54,668 bases of DNA, taken from positions 1 to 54,668 of the forward strand of contig NZ_BCWE01000022.1 of NCBI RefSeq assembly GCF_001592105.1, in the 5' to 3' direction. The stretch's first letter is position 1. Every line of letters starts with the position of its first letter. Position numbers and translations under genes: made by a program. Below the pieces are notes generated by a model. It saw only the letters and a list, made by a program, of their open reading frames with translations. It did no database searches and was not told the origin of the DNA. This stretch comes from Desulfolucanica intricata (GTDB lineage Bacteria > Bacillota > Desulfotomaculia > Desulfotomaculales > Desulfofarciminaceae). Of the stretch, positions 40,051 through 49,276 are shown piece by piece.

Positions 40051-42258
40051 TTGAAAAAAATAAGTTTAATTCTTTTTACAGTAATTTTCTTATTAACAGC
40101 ATTACCTACAATGGTTTTTGCCGACAGTGATAAAGGGAAATTTATTTTAGTTATCATTAATCATTTAACGCTGGAAGACCTGCAAAAGGGGAATTTTCCT
40201 AATATTAATGAAATGATAGCTAAGGGTGGACTTGGTTTAATGAATACTAATACTGCCGGTGGCAGGAGTCCGGAAAATACTTATAGTACCGTTGCAAACG
40301 GGGTTAAATCTCTTGGGACTGATCACGGTGGTTATGCCTTTAATGCCGTGGAGGAGGTTAAATTAAAGCCTAATATTGAACCCGAAGCTGCAAAATATTT
40401 ATATACTGCTATGATGGGGAGGAATAGCACGAATCAGGTTTTGCACCTGGGTATGCCAAAGATAATTGCAGCGAATGACAATTTAAAAAGTGAAATTAAA
40501 GTTGGTGTATTAGGAACTACCCTTAAAGCTAATGGAATAAGGATAGGGGTTTTTGGTAATTCTGATGGTTTTGAAAAATCCAGGTTGGCATCTCTTTTAG
40601 CTATCGATGAGCAAGGGCAGGTTAGAGAAGGAATAGTAGATGAGAGTATTTTGCAAAAGGACCTGAGCTTTCCTTTTGGTTTATGTACTGATTATATACA
40701 ACTAGGAAACGAAATCCGGAAGAAATTTGAGCAATTAGATTATATTGTTATAGAAACCGGTGATACTTCCCGTCTGGAAAAATATAAAGAATTTCTAACT
40801 CCTAATCAATATGAACAACTTAGAATCAAAACTCTTGAGAAAATTGATAGTTTTCTGGGTAATTTGTTTGAGGAAGTAGATTGGAAAAAGGATCAGTTTC
40901 TGATTATCAGTCCTACTCCTCCGGCCGATGCTATTAAGATTAATAACACTGTAACGCCCGTAATAATTAGAGGAAAGGGAATCGAGGCAGGTTTTCTAAG
41001 TGCCAACAGTACCCGCAGACAAGGTATTGTAGCTAATACAGATATTGCTCCAACGATTTTATCTTTTTGGGGAATAGATGCACCTCAGAATATTGTTGGA
41101 AGACCCCTTTTCAGTATTCATTCAAATAACAAAAACACTTTAGAAGAAATTAAACAGATTAACCAACAACTATTGATTAATTATCATCATCGAACACCCG
41201 TATTAAAAACCTTTGTAGTACTGCAGATTATATATATAATACTGGCTGCTTTAATAATACTATTTTCTAAGTCTACAAAAGTTATAAAACTAGTTCAAAA
41301 GTTTGCCATTGTATTTCTAATTTTACCTTTTTTATTGTTGGTCTATAGGTTTTTTAGAGTTGACTCTTTAGTAATAACTATTTTCCAGTTGTTAATGGTC
41401 CTAGGTCTTATTTACTTGTTTTTGAGTAGAATTAATATTTCCTTTAATTACAAGATAGCATTATTTGCGATGTTAACTTCCATTGGAATTTTAGTTGATA
41501 CTTTAGCAGGTTCCAGGCTGGTAATGAATTCTCCTTTAGGTTATGATCCATTAGTGGGAGCCAGGTATTATGGTCTTGGTAATGAATTTACAGGAGTTCT
41601 GATAGGATCAACTATAATTGGTATAGCAAGTATTTTTCAAGAATTGAAGAGACATGGGAAAAGGTTATTTACCTTTGCGGTAGCTTATTTTATATTTTTA
41701 ACTTATGTTTTGTACTCACCTTCTTTAGGTGCGGATGCAGGTGGCCTAATTGTTGCAGTAATATCTTTAGGGTTCTTTAGCTTACGTTTATTGGGAAAGC
41801 GAGTTCGAAGAAAAGATATTATTTTGTTAGGTCTATTTACCTTTTTATTATTGATTTTAGGGGCTTTTGCGGACTTAGTTTTTAACCAGTCAAGAGGTTC
41901 TCACATAGGGCAGGCCTTTAGCCTAGTTATTCAGGGAAATTGGACAGAAATAGGTAACATAATTTCACGAAAAATAGCTATGAATATTAAATTAATCAAT
42001 TACACTATCTGGACGAGGGTTATGTTAGCTTCCCTGGCTGTTTTAGGACTTTTAATATATAGACCTGTAGGATTTTTTAAGAGAATGGAGGATGCCAATC
42101 CCTATCTTAAAAAAGGTTTTGAAGCTATTTTAGTTGCCGGTGTGGTAGGTTTTTTGGTAAATGATTCGGGAATAGTACAAGCTGCCACAACCTTTATCTA
42201 TCTTATGTTTCCACTATTACACCTAAGTTTAAAAGATAAACTACAAAATACACAATAA
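40051..42258 (+). CDS. Alkaline-phosphatase-like membrane protein
   Basis: A 735-residue protein with a signal peptide (cleaved near VFA-D, residue 25), an extracellular AlkP/phosphatase-like domain (about 28-350: KFILVIINHLTLEDL, GGRSPENTYSTVANG, DYIVIETGDTSRLEKY, NTDIAPTILSFWGI) and about ten membrane helices (from about 388). The metal-binding residues are only partly visible, and the usual nucleophile may be the Ser/Thr region in PENTYST. It may modify or transfer a group on a surface polymer. The start is TTG behind GGGTGAGAG. A strong terminator follows. Confidence 0.7.
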   Translation: MKKISLILFTVIFLLTALPTMVFADSDKGKFILVIINHLTLEDLQKGNFPNINEMIAKGGLGLMNTNTAGGRSPENTYSTVANGVKSLGTDHGGYAFNAVEEVKLKPNIEPEAAKYLYTAMMGRNSTNQVLHLGMPKIIAANDNLKSEIKVGVLGTTLKANGIRIGVFGNSDGFEKSRLASLLAIDEQGQVREGIVDESILQKDLSFPFGLCTDYIQLGNEIRKKFEQLDYIVIETGDTSRLEKYKEFLTPNQYEQLRIKTLEKIDSFLGNLFEEVDWKKDQFLIISPTPPADAIKINNTVTPVIIRGKGIEAGFLSANSTRRQGIVANTDIAPTILSFWGIDAPQNIVGRPLFSIHSNNKNTLEEIKQINQQLLINYHHRTPVLKTFVVLQIIYIILAALIILFSKSTKVIKLVQKFAIVFLILPFLLLVYRFFRVDSLVITIFQLLMVLGLIYLFLSRINISFNYKIALFAMLTSIGILVDTLAGSRLVMNSPLGYDPLVGARYYGLGNEFTGVLIGSTIIGIASIFQELKRHGKRLFTFAVAYFIFLTYVLYSPSLGADAGGLIVAVISLGFFSLRLLGKRVRRKDIILLGLFTFLLLILGAFADLVFNQSRGSHIGQAFSLVIQGNWTEIGNIISRKIAMNIKLINYTIWTRVMLASLAVLGLLIYRPVGFFKRMEDANPYLKKGFEAILVAGVVGFLVNDSGIVQAATTFIYLMFPLLHLSLKDKLQNTQ

Positions 42259-42275
42259 AAAATATTATAAATAAA

Positions 42276-42312
42276 AAAGGGGCAACTGTATAAGCAGCCC
42301 CCTTTATTTTTT
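42276..42312 (+). terminator. Terminator after the AlkP-like gene
   Basis: AAAGGGGC (42276-42283) pairs with GCCCCCTTT (42297-42305), followed by ATTTTTTG. Confidence 0.88.
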
Positions 42313-42544
42313 GAAAAATAGTTGTATTTCTTTCGGGTTACAAGCTAAAGGGTTGTGAAAAGTTCGACTAGTTACATGGTTAGTTTTTTCTTGTGAAACG
42401 CTGGACTTGTCTTTTATCGTAAAAAAAATGCAAAAACTACAGTTAAAGCTTAAACTATGGCTTTTGTTAGAAATTTAAATAGAATGTAAGTAAAGAAAGG
42501 GGGTATTACCTAATGATTAAATAATACAGATAGGGGGTAAAAAT

Positions 42545-42718
42545 ATGAAAGATAAAGATATTAATTGTTCTGTTAATTGGCCTTGTAGTAAAAGTGAGAT
42601 AATAGAAGTAATAGAGAATGTCGGTTCAGGAAAATGTAAAGTTAAAAATAAGAAGAAGACAAGGGTTTGTGGTATAAGTTTACTTCGATTTTTCAAAAGT
42701 CACATTAAGAAAGGATGA
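42545..42718 (+). CDS. Small Cys-containing protein, 57 residues
   Basis: A 57-codon ORF with AGGGGG (42532-42537) ahead of the ATG and a perfect 25-bp hairpin just after its stop. The peptide (start MKDKDINCSVNWPCSKSEII) has four cysteines (8, 14, 31, 42) and a basic second half (KCKVKNKKKTRVCG). A metal-binding or disulfide-containing peptide is possible, but no family is recognised. The flanks 42313-42544 are AT-rich with no other ORF. Confidence 0.6.
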   Translation: MKDKDINCSVNWPCSKSEIIEVIENVGSGKCKVKNKKKTRVCGISLLRFFKSHIKKG

Positions 42719-42732
42719 TCTATATTGGTGGC

Positions 42733-42788
42733 AATCAATAACTAAGCCCCCACTAATTGTCTGATTAGTGGGGGCTTAGTTATTGATT
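42733..42788. repeat. Perfect 25-bp inverted repeat (hairpin)
   Basis: The arms 42733-42757 and 42764-42788 are exact reverse complements, with the core CTAAGCCCCCACTAAT and a 6-nt loop (TGTCTG). It starts 14 nt after the 57-aa gene. The nearest T-run (GTTTTTT) is 5-6 nt past the stem, so it probably terminates that gene, but the stem is far longer than other terminators here. Confidence 0.9.
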
Positions 42789-42833
42789 AAAAGTTTTTTA
42801 AAAATACTTTGCGGAAAGTTCGTTTAATCTTAT

Positions 42834-42941
42834 GTGATTTGTAATAAACCGTCAAAACAAGCGATTGAAAATTATAACAGGGGCCTCAATAAATGGATAA
42901 ATAAGGAATTGAATGAGAGAAGAAAAGTAGTGTCGGCCTGA
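42834..42941 (+). CDS. Possible 35-residue ORF or gene fragment
   Basis: From a GTG at 42834 the frame encodes a charged 35-residue peptide (VICNKPSKQAIENYNRGL onward) that looks protein-like and ends next to a hairpin GTCGG/CCGAC (about 42932-42951) followed by GTCTTTTTG. There is no good ribosome binding site, and the frame is closed just upstream by TAA at 42825-42827. It may be the remnant of a longer gene. Confidence 0.25.
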   Translation: MICNKPSKQAIENYNRGLNKWINKELNERRKVVSA

Positions 42942-43010
42942 TAATTACCGACGTCTTTTTGCATAATAAGAAGGAGAAAAATAAAAAGTACAATATTGGA
43001 GGTGATGCCC

Positions 43011-45096
43011 ATGAAACTCACAGAGAAGCCCAATAGACTAATCAAAGAAAAAAGTCCTTATCTCCTTCAGCACGCACATAATCCTGTTGAATGGTATCCT
43101 TGGGGTGATGAAGCCTTTAATAAAGCCAAACAAGAGGGTAAGCCTATTTTCTTGTCTATTGGGTATTCGTGAGTGTCATTTATCGACTTGTCACTGGTGT
43201 CATGTCATGGAGAGAGAATCTTTTGAGGATGAAGAGGTAGCGGAACTACTGAATAAATACTATGTTGCTATTAAAGTTGATCGTGAAGAACGACCTGATA
43301 TAGACCATATATATATGATGGTTTGCCAGGCCCTTACCGGGCAGGGCGGATGGCCCCTGACCATTATAATGACACCCGATAGAAAGCCTTTCTTTGCCGG
43401 TACCTATTTTCCTAAAAGATCTAAGTGGGGAAGGCATGGACTGATAGACTTATTAGGTAGGATTGCGGTTAAATGGGATAAGGAGCGAGATAAGGTAATT
43501 GAAGCCAGTGAGAGGGTCACTAAAGCGATTCAACCCAGTTTTACTTTTTCTGCCGGGGAATTATCTGAAGAGGTTTTGAAAAAAGCCTATAATCAATTAA
43601 AAACCAGTTTTGATTCAAAATACGGAGGATTTGGTCAGGCTCCCAAGTTTCCTACATCACATAATTTAACTTTTCTCCTGAGATATTGGAAAAGAACCGG
43701 TGAACAATATGCTTTAAAAATGGTGGAGAAGACTTTAAATGCCATGTACCGGGGTGGGATTTTTGACCATATCGGTCATGGATTTGCCCGTTATTCTACT
43801 GACGATAAATGGCTGGTACCACATTTTGAAAAAATGCTTTATGATAATGCTTTACTGAGTATAGCTTACCTGGAAGTTTACCAGGCAACCGGGAAAGCAC
43901 AATATGCTGAGATTGCCCGACAAGTCTTGGATTATGTTTTGAGAGATATGACTTCGCCCGAGGGAGCTTTCTACTCGGCTGAAGATGCCGATTCCGAGGG
44001 TGTAGAAGGAAAGTTTTATGTTTGGGCTCCTGAAGAAGTGCTCGAAGTTTTGGGGCCAAAGGATGGAGAACTTTATTGCCGGTTATATGACATAAAAAAA
44101 GAAGGTAATTTTGAAGGTCGGAGTATTCCCAATTTAATTAACAGTTCCTTAAAAGAATTTGCAGAGCAGTATAACATAGAGTTAGAAGAACTGAAGGCCA
44201 GGATTAAAGATTCCCGACAAAAACTATTTGAGTACCGGGAAAAAAGGGTCCGTCCGTATAAAGATGATAAGATCCTTACGGCCTGGAATGGCTTAATGAT
44301 TGCAGCAATGGCAAAAGGTTCGGCTGTTCTAAGAGAAGATCGTTATAAAAAAGCCGCGGTAAGAGCGGTGGAATTTATATGGAAAGAGTTACGCCGTAAG
44401 GACGGTCGTTTGTTGGCCCGTTACCGTGATGGGGAGGCAGCTTTTCCTGCTTATTTGGATGATTATGCTTTTTTGACCTGGGGATTAATTGAGCTTTTTG
44501 AGGCTGATTTTAAAGCTGAACACTTACGTAAAGCATTGGCATTAACTTTTGCAATGAAGGAACTCTTCTGGGACGAAAAAGACGGTGGTTTTTTCTTTTA
44601 TGGCAGAGATGCTGAAGAGCTTATTGCCAGACCTAAAGAAGTATATGATGGAGCTATGCCTTCCGGTAATTCCGTTGCTGCTTTAAATCTTTTGCGATTG
44701 TCCAGGTTGACCGGAGATTCCGATTTAGAAGATATGGCTGAAAAACAGTTAAAAGTTTTTGCCGGAGATATTGCTACATATCCCAGGGCATATACTTACT
44801 TTCTAATGTCTCTTCAGTTTGCCTTGGGGCCTTCTAAGGAAATTGTTATCACCGGTCCGCCGGAATGTGATGAAGTTAGAAAAATGACTCAGGCCGTTCA
44901 CCGGGAGTTTTTACCCAATTCAGTATTAGTGGTGCGACCGGAAAACGGAGTTAGTACAGACATTGAAAAAATAATACCCTTTGTACAGGGGCAGCACTCT
45001 ATAGATGGACGTGCCACTGCCTACGTTTGTGAAAACTTTGCCTGCCAGTCTCCGACAACTGAATTGGAAAAACTGCTTACTATGATTAGGAGTTAA
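43011..45096 (+). pseudogene. DUF255/YyaL thioredoxin-domain protein, frameshifted by 16-nt insertion
   Basis: The gene starts at ATG 43011 behind TTGGAGGTGATG and encodes the normal YyaL N-terminus ([19 protein letters not shown], then IFLSIGYS). At 43170 the reading frame meets TGA. The bases 43170-43185 are an extra 16 nt; removing them rejoins IGYS to TCHWCHVMERESF, the invariant family motif. After the insertion the remaining protein is fully open to 45096, through the thioredoxin-like domain and the C-terminal alpha/alpha barrel (PKFPTSHNL, YDNALL, SAEDADSEGVEGKFYVW, KILTAWNGLMI). The family joins a thioredoxin fold to a glycosidase-like domain of unknown function. Apart from the insertion nothing is damaged, so the break is recent or is an assembly artefact. 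Confidence 0.88.
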
Positions 45097-45107
45097 TAAT
45101 ATGTTAC

Positions 45108-45134
45108 AGCCCGCTATAAAAAAGCGGGCTTTTT
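45108..45134 (+). terminator. Terminator after the DUF255 gene
   Basis: AGCCCGCT (45108-45115) pairs with AGCGGGCT (45123-45130), followed by TTTT. Confidence 0.9.
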
Positions 45135-45229
45135 ATGGTAAATTTATCTCTACAGTATAGTTTCCTACGAGTACGAGTGCTTTTATTTGTCTTGATAGTC
45201 GCTTAAAGACGGTTTTCATGCTTAACAGC

Positions 45230-45457
45230 TTACTCTACTACTTCATAACCGGCTTTGGTAACAGCCTTTTTAATATCTTCAATCTTTATATTACTTTTAT
45301 TAAAAGTCACTAATACTTTTTTTTCCGCCAGGTCAACTTCTACATTATCAACGTTCAATTCTCTCAACGCATTTTCTACAGCCATTTTACAGTGATTGCA
45401 AGACATACCTTCAACATTTAAAGTTATAGTTTGTTTAGAATTACTGCAACATTCCAT
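45230..45457 (-). CDS. CopZ-like heavy-metal-associated (HMA) chaperone
   Basis: A 75-residue single HMA domain: TLNVEGMSCNHCKMAVENAL with the metal-binding GMSCNHC motif (Cys near residues 20 and 23), and the ferredoxin-like ending IKKAVTKAGYEVVE. The N-terminus adds a second Cys pair (MECCSN). It probably carries Cu(I) in the cytoplasm. TAAGGAGG precedes the ATG. No copper ATPase or regulator is adjacent, so the partner is elsewhere. Confidence 0.92.
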   Translation of the reverse strand: MECCSNSKQTITLNVEGMSCNHCKMAVENALRELNVDNVEVDLAEKKVLVTFNKSNIKIEDIKKAVTKAGYEVVE

Positions 45458-45692
45458 TTGATATTCCTCCTTAATATCACACTCATTTGATTCCTAGTGT
45501 ATATTGTATTAATTTTATTGATATTATTTCAACCCCTTAAGTATTGTATTACTTGTAGAATTATATTTTTATTAAAGAAAGATTTTATCGATAAAAGGGA
45601 TATATTATTGTAAAGAGTCTTATTTAAATTTAAATTGTTTTATTTTATTATAGTATTGCTAAAAAAAATACTTGGGTTTTGGAGATGATAAA

Positions 45693-46277
45693 GTGTCGGA
45701 AATGTTGGTTAAAGATATTATGGTTCCCTTAAGTGAATATACAGCAATAAACGAGAATGCTACGTTAGGTGAGGCCATTAGCACTTTAAAAAGATCTTTT
45801 AAAAAAGAAGCTAATAATATTGTAATTGGTCACAGGTCAGCCGTAGTATTAAATGATAATAATGGAGTAGCGGGTATTTTAACACTTAGATCGATTTTGG
45901 AGGCAGTGGAGTTTGAAGCCTCAAAACATTTTAAATGGACTAATTTTACATCCTGGGCAGGATATTTTTTTAATAAAAACAATTTGACTAAGCACACAAG
46001 CCTCAAGGTTAAAGATATCATGCGCAGCATTAATCCTGTTCATGTAAATACGAATGATACTGTTTTAAAGGCTGTGCATACCATTCTAACTTATAAGGTT
46101 AACACTTTGCCGGTAATTGAAGAGGAAACGGAAGTTTTAAAGTCAATAATGAGAGAATATCCTGTAGTAACTAAAAAAGTGGTAGGTATTGTGCGTACTA
46201 TCGATATATTTGATATTATTGGAGAACTACTGGAGGTTGATAATAAAATAATCACTTTTCCGGTGTGCCAAGATTGA
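45693..46277 (+). CDS. CBS-domain protein
   Basis: A 194-residue protein with two CBS motifs: MLVKDIMVPLSEYTAINENATLGEAISTL at the start (read in parts) and LKVKDIMRSINPVHVNTNDTVLKAVHTILTYKVNTLPVIEE (about 113-155). A Phe/Trp-rich insertion (HFKWTNFTSWAGYFF) lies between. CBS pairs bind adenine nucleotides and act as sensors. The frame opens at TTG 45672, but TGGAGA at 45679-45684 lies inside that reading and points to GTG at 45693. No partner domain is fused. Confidence 0.85.
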   Translation: MSEMLVKDIMVPLSEYTAINENATLGEAISTLKRSFKKEANNIVIGHRSAVVLNDNNGVAGILTLRSILEAVEFEASKHFKWTNFTSWAGYFFNKNNLTKHTSLKVKDIMRSINPVHVNTNDTVLKAVHTILTYKVNTLPVIEEETEVLKSIMREYPVVTKKVVGIVRTIDIFDIIGELLEVDNKIITFPVCQD

Positions 46278-46371
46278 AGAATTTTCTAAGCAGGAAGGAA
46301 TATTACTAATATTAGCTAATAGATGATAAGTAGAGCTAATAAATTATTATTTAGTCTGGGGGAGAAGTTAT

Positions 46372-46851
46372 TTGACTATGCGTGATAAGGATTACGGTAC
46401 AGAAGTGGCAAAAAAGTTTGTTGAAGCTATCAATAATGAGGATGCCTCAACTTTTTGGTCACTTCTTGACCGGCAAGGACAAGGTTATTTTATAGGTATG
46501 TGGTTTTATGTTCTCGGAGATGCAAGTGTGAATGCGATCATGCAGCTAACCAAAGAGAAGAGCTTTTTAGACAATACTCTCGGCCCAATTATTAAAAATT
46601 TAAAAGAAAATTTAGGTGATAATTTGGATCAGTGTACCACTGGGGAAATAATATATATTGATGATGTCCATGCTAAAATTCCGATTATTACTCCTAACAA
46701 TTCCAGTGACCCTGGTGAGGCAGATTATATCCCTCTTATTTTGGAGTTAACACCCTTGTCCGGTGATGAGCAAACACAAAATTCAGGTGAAATTAATTTT
46801 ACCTGCTGGAAGATTGATACTTTAAAATGTATTCAGGTGCAAAAAGTGTAA
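46372..46851 (+). CDS. Hypothetical protein, possibly NTF2-like
   Basis: A 159-residue soluble protein. The start (YGTEVAKKFVEAINNEDASTFWSLLD) resembles the first helix of NTF2/SnoaL-like folds, in which a helix with AIN.(E/D)D..... precedes a curved sheet; the rest (EIIYIDDVHAKIPIIT, INFTCWKIDTLKCIQVQ) fits the strands. No catalytic residues stand out. TTG at 46372 has GGGGGAG at good spacing; ATG two codons later is the alternative. A strong terminator follows. Confidence 0.6.
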   Translation: MTMRDKDYGTEVAKKFVEAINNEDASTFWSLLDRQGQGYFIGMWFYVLGDASVNAIMQLTKEKSFLDNTLGPIIKNLKENLGDNLDQCTTGEIIYIDDVHAKIPIITPNNSSDPGEADYIPLILELTPLSGDEQTQNSGEINFTCWKIDTLKCIQVQKV

Positions 46852-46856
46852 AAGCT

Positions 46857-46882
46857 AACCCCCTTTCGGTAAAGGGGGTTTT
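46857..46882 (+). terminator. Terminator after the NTF2-like gene
   Basis: AACCCCCTTT (46857-46866) pairs with AAAGGGGGTT (46871-46880) with a CGGT loop, followed by T. Confidence 0.92.
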
Positions 46883-46920
46883 ACAATTTCATAAAAAAAT
46901 AATTCATATAGTTATAAATG

Positions 46921-47217
46921 TTATAGTAAATTTTCTTTAATCCATTCCTTAAGGGCCTGATTAATGGGAAATAAGCCGCTTTTTTTAAGGTCAATATTCT
47001 TTTCCTTCAAGGCCTCTAACAATAATTCTTTTGGTGGCTGCTGATCGATAACTTCACTTTTACTTATGTAGTGACCCATGTGATAAACAGCCAGATATGG
47101 AGTTTCGTCCCGTAAATCAATTACAAACCCGTATCCATATTTTCTGTCAATAAATTCCTTTTCTAAGTCAAAATCCCATACTAAATTTTTTTTAACTTTC
47201 TCCATGTCAATATCCAT
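46921..47217 (-). CDS. Hypothetical protein, 98 residues
   Basis: A 98-residue acidic/basic mixed protein (start MDIDMEKVKKNLVWDFDLEKEF) with no membrane segment or cysteines. I do not recognise a family. AAAGGAG lies 7 nt before the ATG at 47217; an upstream ATG at 47235 would put the ribosome binding site inside the gene, so the shorter form is preferred. It is transcribed in the same direction as cooS, downstream of it, but separated by a hairpin. Confidence 0.65.
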   Translation of the reverse strand: MDIDMEKVKKNLVWDFDLEKEFIDRKYGYGFVIDLRDETPYLAVYHMGHYISKSEVIDQQPPKELLLEALKEKNIDLKKSGLFPINQALKEWIKENLL

Positions 47218-47314
47218 ATTAAATTCTCCTTTCATAAGGGATTTTACTAATGTATTCTACATAATGGAGTAAATATCCTTATTTTTCTTAAAAAAATTTA
47301 ATCAAAATACATAT

Positions 47315-47350
47315 TTAGGGACTGAGATTATTACTAATCTCAGTCCCTAA
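47315..47350 (-). terminator. Perfect 16-bp hairpin after cooS
   Basis: TTAGGGACTGAGATTA (47315-47330) is the exact reverse complement of 47335-47350, with a 4-nt loop. It lies 12 nt after the cooS stop. The T-run on the minus side is weak (AATATGTATTTT). Confidence 0.8.
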
Positions 47351-47362
47351 GGCAAAATAATG

Positions 47363-49276
47363 TTATATACCCAGTTTAGCCCTACGCTCTAAAATGTGTT
47401 TTTCTATGCCTTCAGCAACCTTTACCGGATCATCTCCGAGAGCAACTCTGCCCCCGGTAAGTTTTGGCAACTCTTCAGTGAGAAGTTGGACTAATTCAGG
47501 CCCGCCGGTTACCGGTGGAGCCGGTGACAGGTGTGTGTACATGCCGTAAGCAAGGGCAAAAATACCGTCAATTGTTGCCTTTTGCTCAAGATATTGGGGT
47601 GCACTGACTGCTACCGGTAAATCGGCAGGGTCTACCTGCAGAAAATTAGCAAGGGCGGTTACCAGCATAGATATTCGCCCGGTATCAGTGCAGGTTCCGA
47701 AAGGCAGTACAGGGGGAATGCCAAGTCCTTTACAAACTTCTTTAAGCCCCTCACCGGCCATTTCTGCAGCTTCGGGTGCAGCCAGGCCGGCTACTTCCAG
47801 TCCATGGTTTCCGCAACCTCCCGCTATCACCAGGATATCTCGCTTAATTAATTCTTTGGCGAGGTTTACTGTCATGTAATCATGCGGGCCGTTGGCCAGG
47901 GTGGTGCAGTTAACAATTGCTACCACTCCTTTTATTTTGTTGGCTTTAATTACATCTACCAGCGGATCCAGCTTTCCACCCAAGGCTTTGACTACAGCTT
48001 CGGTGGAAAAACCGGCTACAGCCTTTTGTTTGCGTCCGGGTACTTTAGCCGGAATATTCCGCTCCTTACGTTTTTTAAAATTTTCTATTCCTAGATCAAT
48101 TAGTTTTTCAGCCACGCTTGCTACTTCGGGCGGCTTATAGTCATAGTTAATTTCAACTCCGGGAATTCGTACCAAATCATTTACCGATACCAGAGTGACT
48201 TGAAATTTTTCTGCGTAGGGCATCAGGTTTGGTGGGGAACAGTTTTCATCCATAGCAAATACGTCGACGGTTCCTGTGGCTAGGAGAGGTTCAATAGCTA
48301 GCCAGTTGCCGGTTAATCCCCCAAAAACTTCATCTATGGGGAACCGTTGCAGTATTTCCTGTCCCGTCTCAATGCTGCCAATTACCTTAATTCCCTTGGC
48401 ACCGGCTGCTCTGGCTTTCTCCTGGTTTTCCGGATTTTTAGCCGCCATGATGGTGGCCACACCTGTCCAGGGCTCATGCCCGTTAAATACTATATTTACA
48501 TAATCCGGATCCATAATCCCGAGGTCCGTTTCGACTTCATGGGGCATAGGGGTACCGAATAAAATGTCCTGTACCATTTCTAAACCGATTTGAGCACTGT
48601 AAATACAGGCAATTCCCAGGCGCAGGGCTTTGCGGGCCATGGAAACGTGGTCACCGTCCACATTGGTCAGGCAGCTGGCTGTTGCATCTTTGATTTCGTG
48701 TAAAACCCCTGCCGGGTAAATAGCCATGTCACGCCAAGCCTTTTTGCGGGGTTCCGGTGCAAATTTTTCTACCATTGTACTGGGATTATCGTAGTGATGG
48801 GAGAGCTGGGCAATTAGAAAATCCGCCAGGCGAATAGCTACATCTTCTTTGCTGCCTGAACGATCAATTCCAACCTGCTCAGCAAAGCTCATTAATTTAT
48901 CTACATCCGTAATGGTATAAGGAGTTTTACCCTCAGCAGTTGATTTTAAAGTACGGAAAGCATTATAGGCATGGTGGGCATAAGTGCTGGTGCCCATTAC
49001 ATTTCTTAACAACATGTCTCGCATGGCCATAGCATTGCGGTCAATTCCGCAGACACCCAAATCTGCCCCGACCTTGTCTGATATTCGGCACGGACCGTTT
49101 GTACAGAGCTGACAGCTTACCCCTTCCACACAGAAATTACAGCGAATCTTCGCCTGGGGATCATAGCGATCCCAGACATTTGAGAGTCCTTCTTCATGTA
49201 TATACTCGTACATTTCACGTATCGAAGGGTGAATGCTTACCTTGGTTCCATCTCGTTCAATCACTCTTTCAACCAT
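47363..49276 (-). CDS. cooS: CooS-type protein, CooS-V-like (C-cluster Cys replaced by Glu)
   Basis: A 637-residue protein with the anaerobic carbon monoxide dehydrogenase scaffold. B-cluster cysteines 55, 58, 63 and 76 are present. The D-cluster region has Cys46 and Cys49 (C-x2-C, as in CODHs with a [2Fe-2S] D-cluster), while Ser54 stands where many CODHs have a second D-cluster Cys. At the active site His267, Cys346, Cys457, Cys488, Cys529 and Lys566 are kept, but the GICCTG motif of true CODHs (Cys295 in Carboxydothermus CODH-II) reads GSIETG, with Glu303 at the ligand position. This change defines CooS-V, which carries a hybrid iron-sulfur-oxo cluster, does not oxidise CO and slowly reduces hydroxylamine. 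No cooC, cooF, hydrogenase or acetyl-CoA synthase gene is near. GGGGAGG precedes the ATG. True CO oxidation is unlikely. Confidence 0.9.
   Translation of the reverse strand: MVERVIERDGTKVSIHPSIREMYEYIHEEGLSNVWDRYDPQAKIRCNFCVEGVSCQLCTNGPCRISDKVGADLGVCGIDRNAMAMRDMLLRNVMGTSTYAHHAYNAFRTLKSTAEGKTPYTITDVDKLMSFAEQVGIDRSGSKEDVAIRLADFLIAQLSHHYDNPSTMVEKFAPEPRKKAWRDMAIYPAGVLHEIKDATASCLTNVDGDHVSMARKALRLGIACIYSAQIGLEMVQDILFGTPMPHEVETDLGIMDPDYVNIVFNGHEPWTGVATIMAAKNPENQEKARAAGAKGIKVIGSIETGQEILQRFPIDEVFGGLTGNWLAIEPLLATGTVDVFAMDENCSPPNLMPYAEKFQVTLVSVNDLVRIPGVEINYDYKPPEVASVAEKLIDLGIENFKKRKERNIPAKVPGRKQKAVAGFSTEAVVKALGGKLDPLVDVIKANKIKGVVAIVNCTTLANGPHDYMTVNLAKELIKRDILVIAGGCGNHGLEVAGLAAPEAAEMAGEGLKEVCKGLGIPPVLPFGTCTDTGRISMLVTALANFLQVDPADLPVAVSAPQYLEQKATIDGIFALAYGMYTHLSPAPPVTGGPELVQLLTEELPKLTGGRVALGDDPVKVAEGIEKHILERRAKLGI

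Noticed and set aside
43087-43185. Start of the DUF255 protein at 43087
   Set aside because: The translation before TCHWCHVM in that frame is unrelated to the family; the true N-terminus is in the other frame from 43011.
47363-49276. Active CO dehydrogenase with Ni-Fe C-cluster
   Set aside because: The Cys295-equivalent ligand is glutamate and accessory genes are absent, so the simple CODH label was not adopted.
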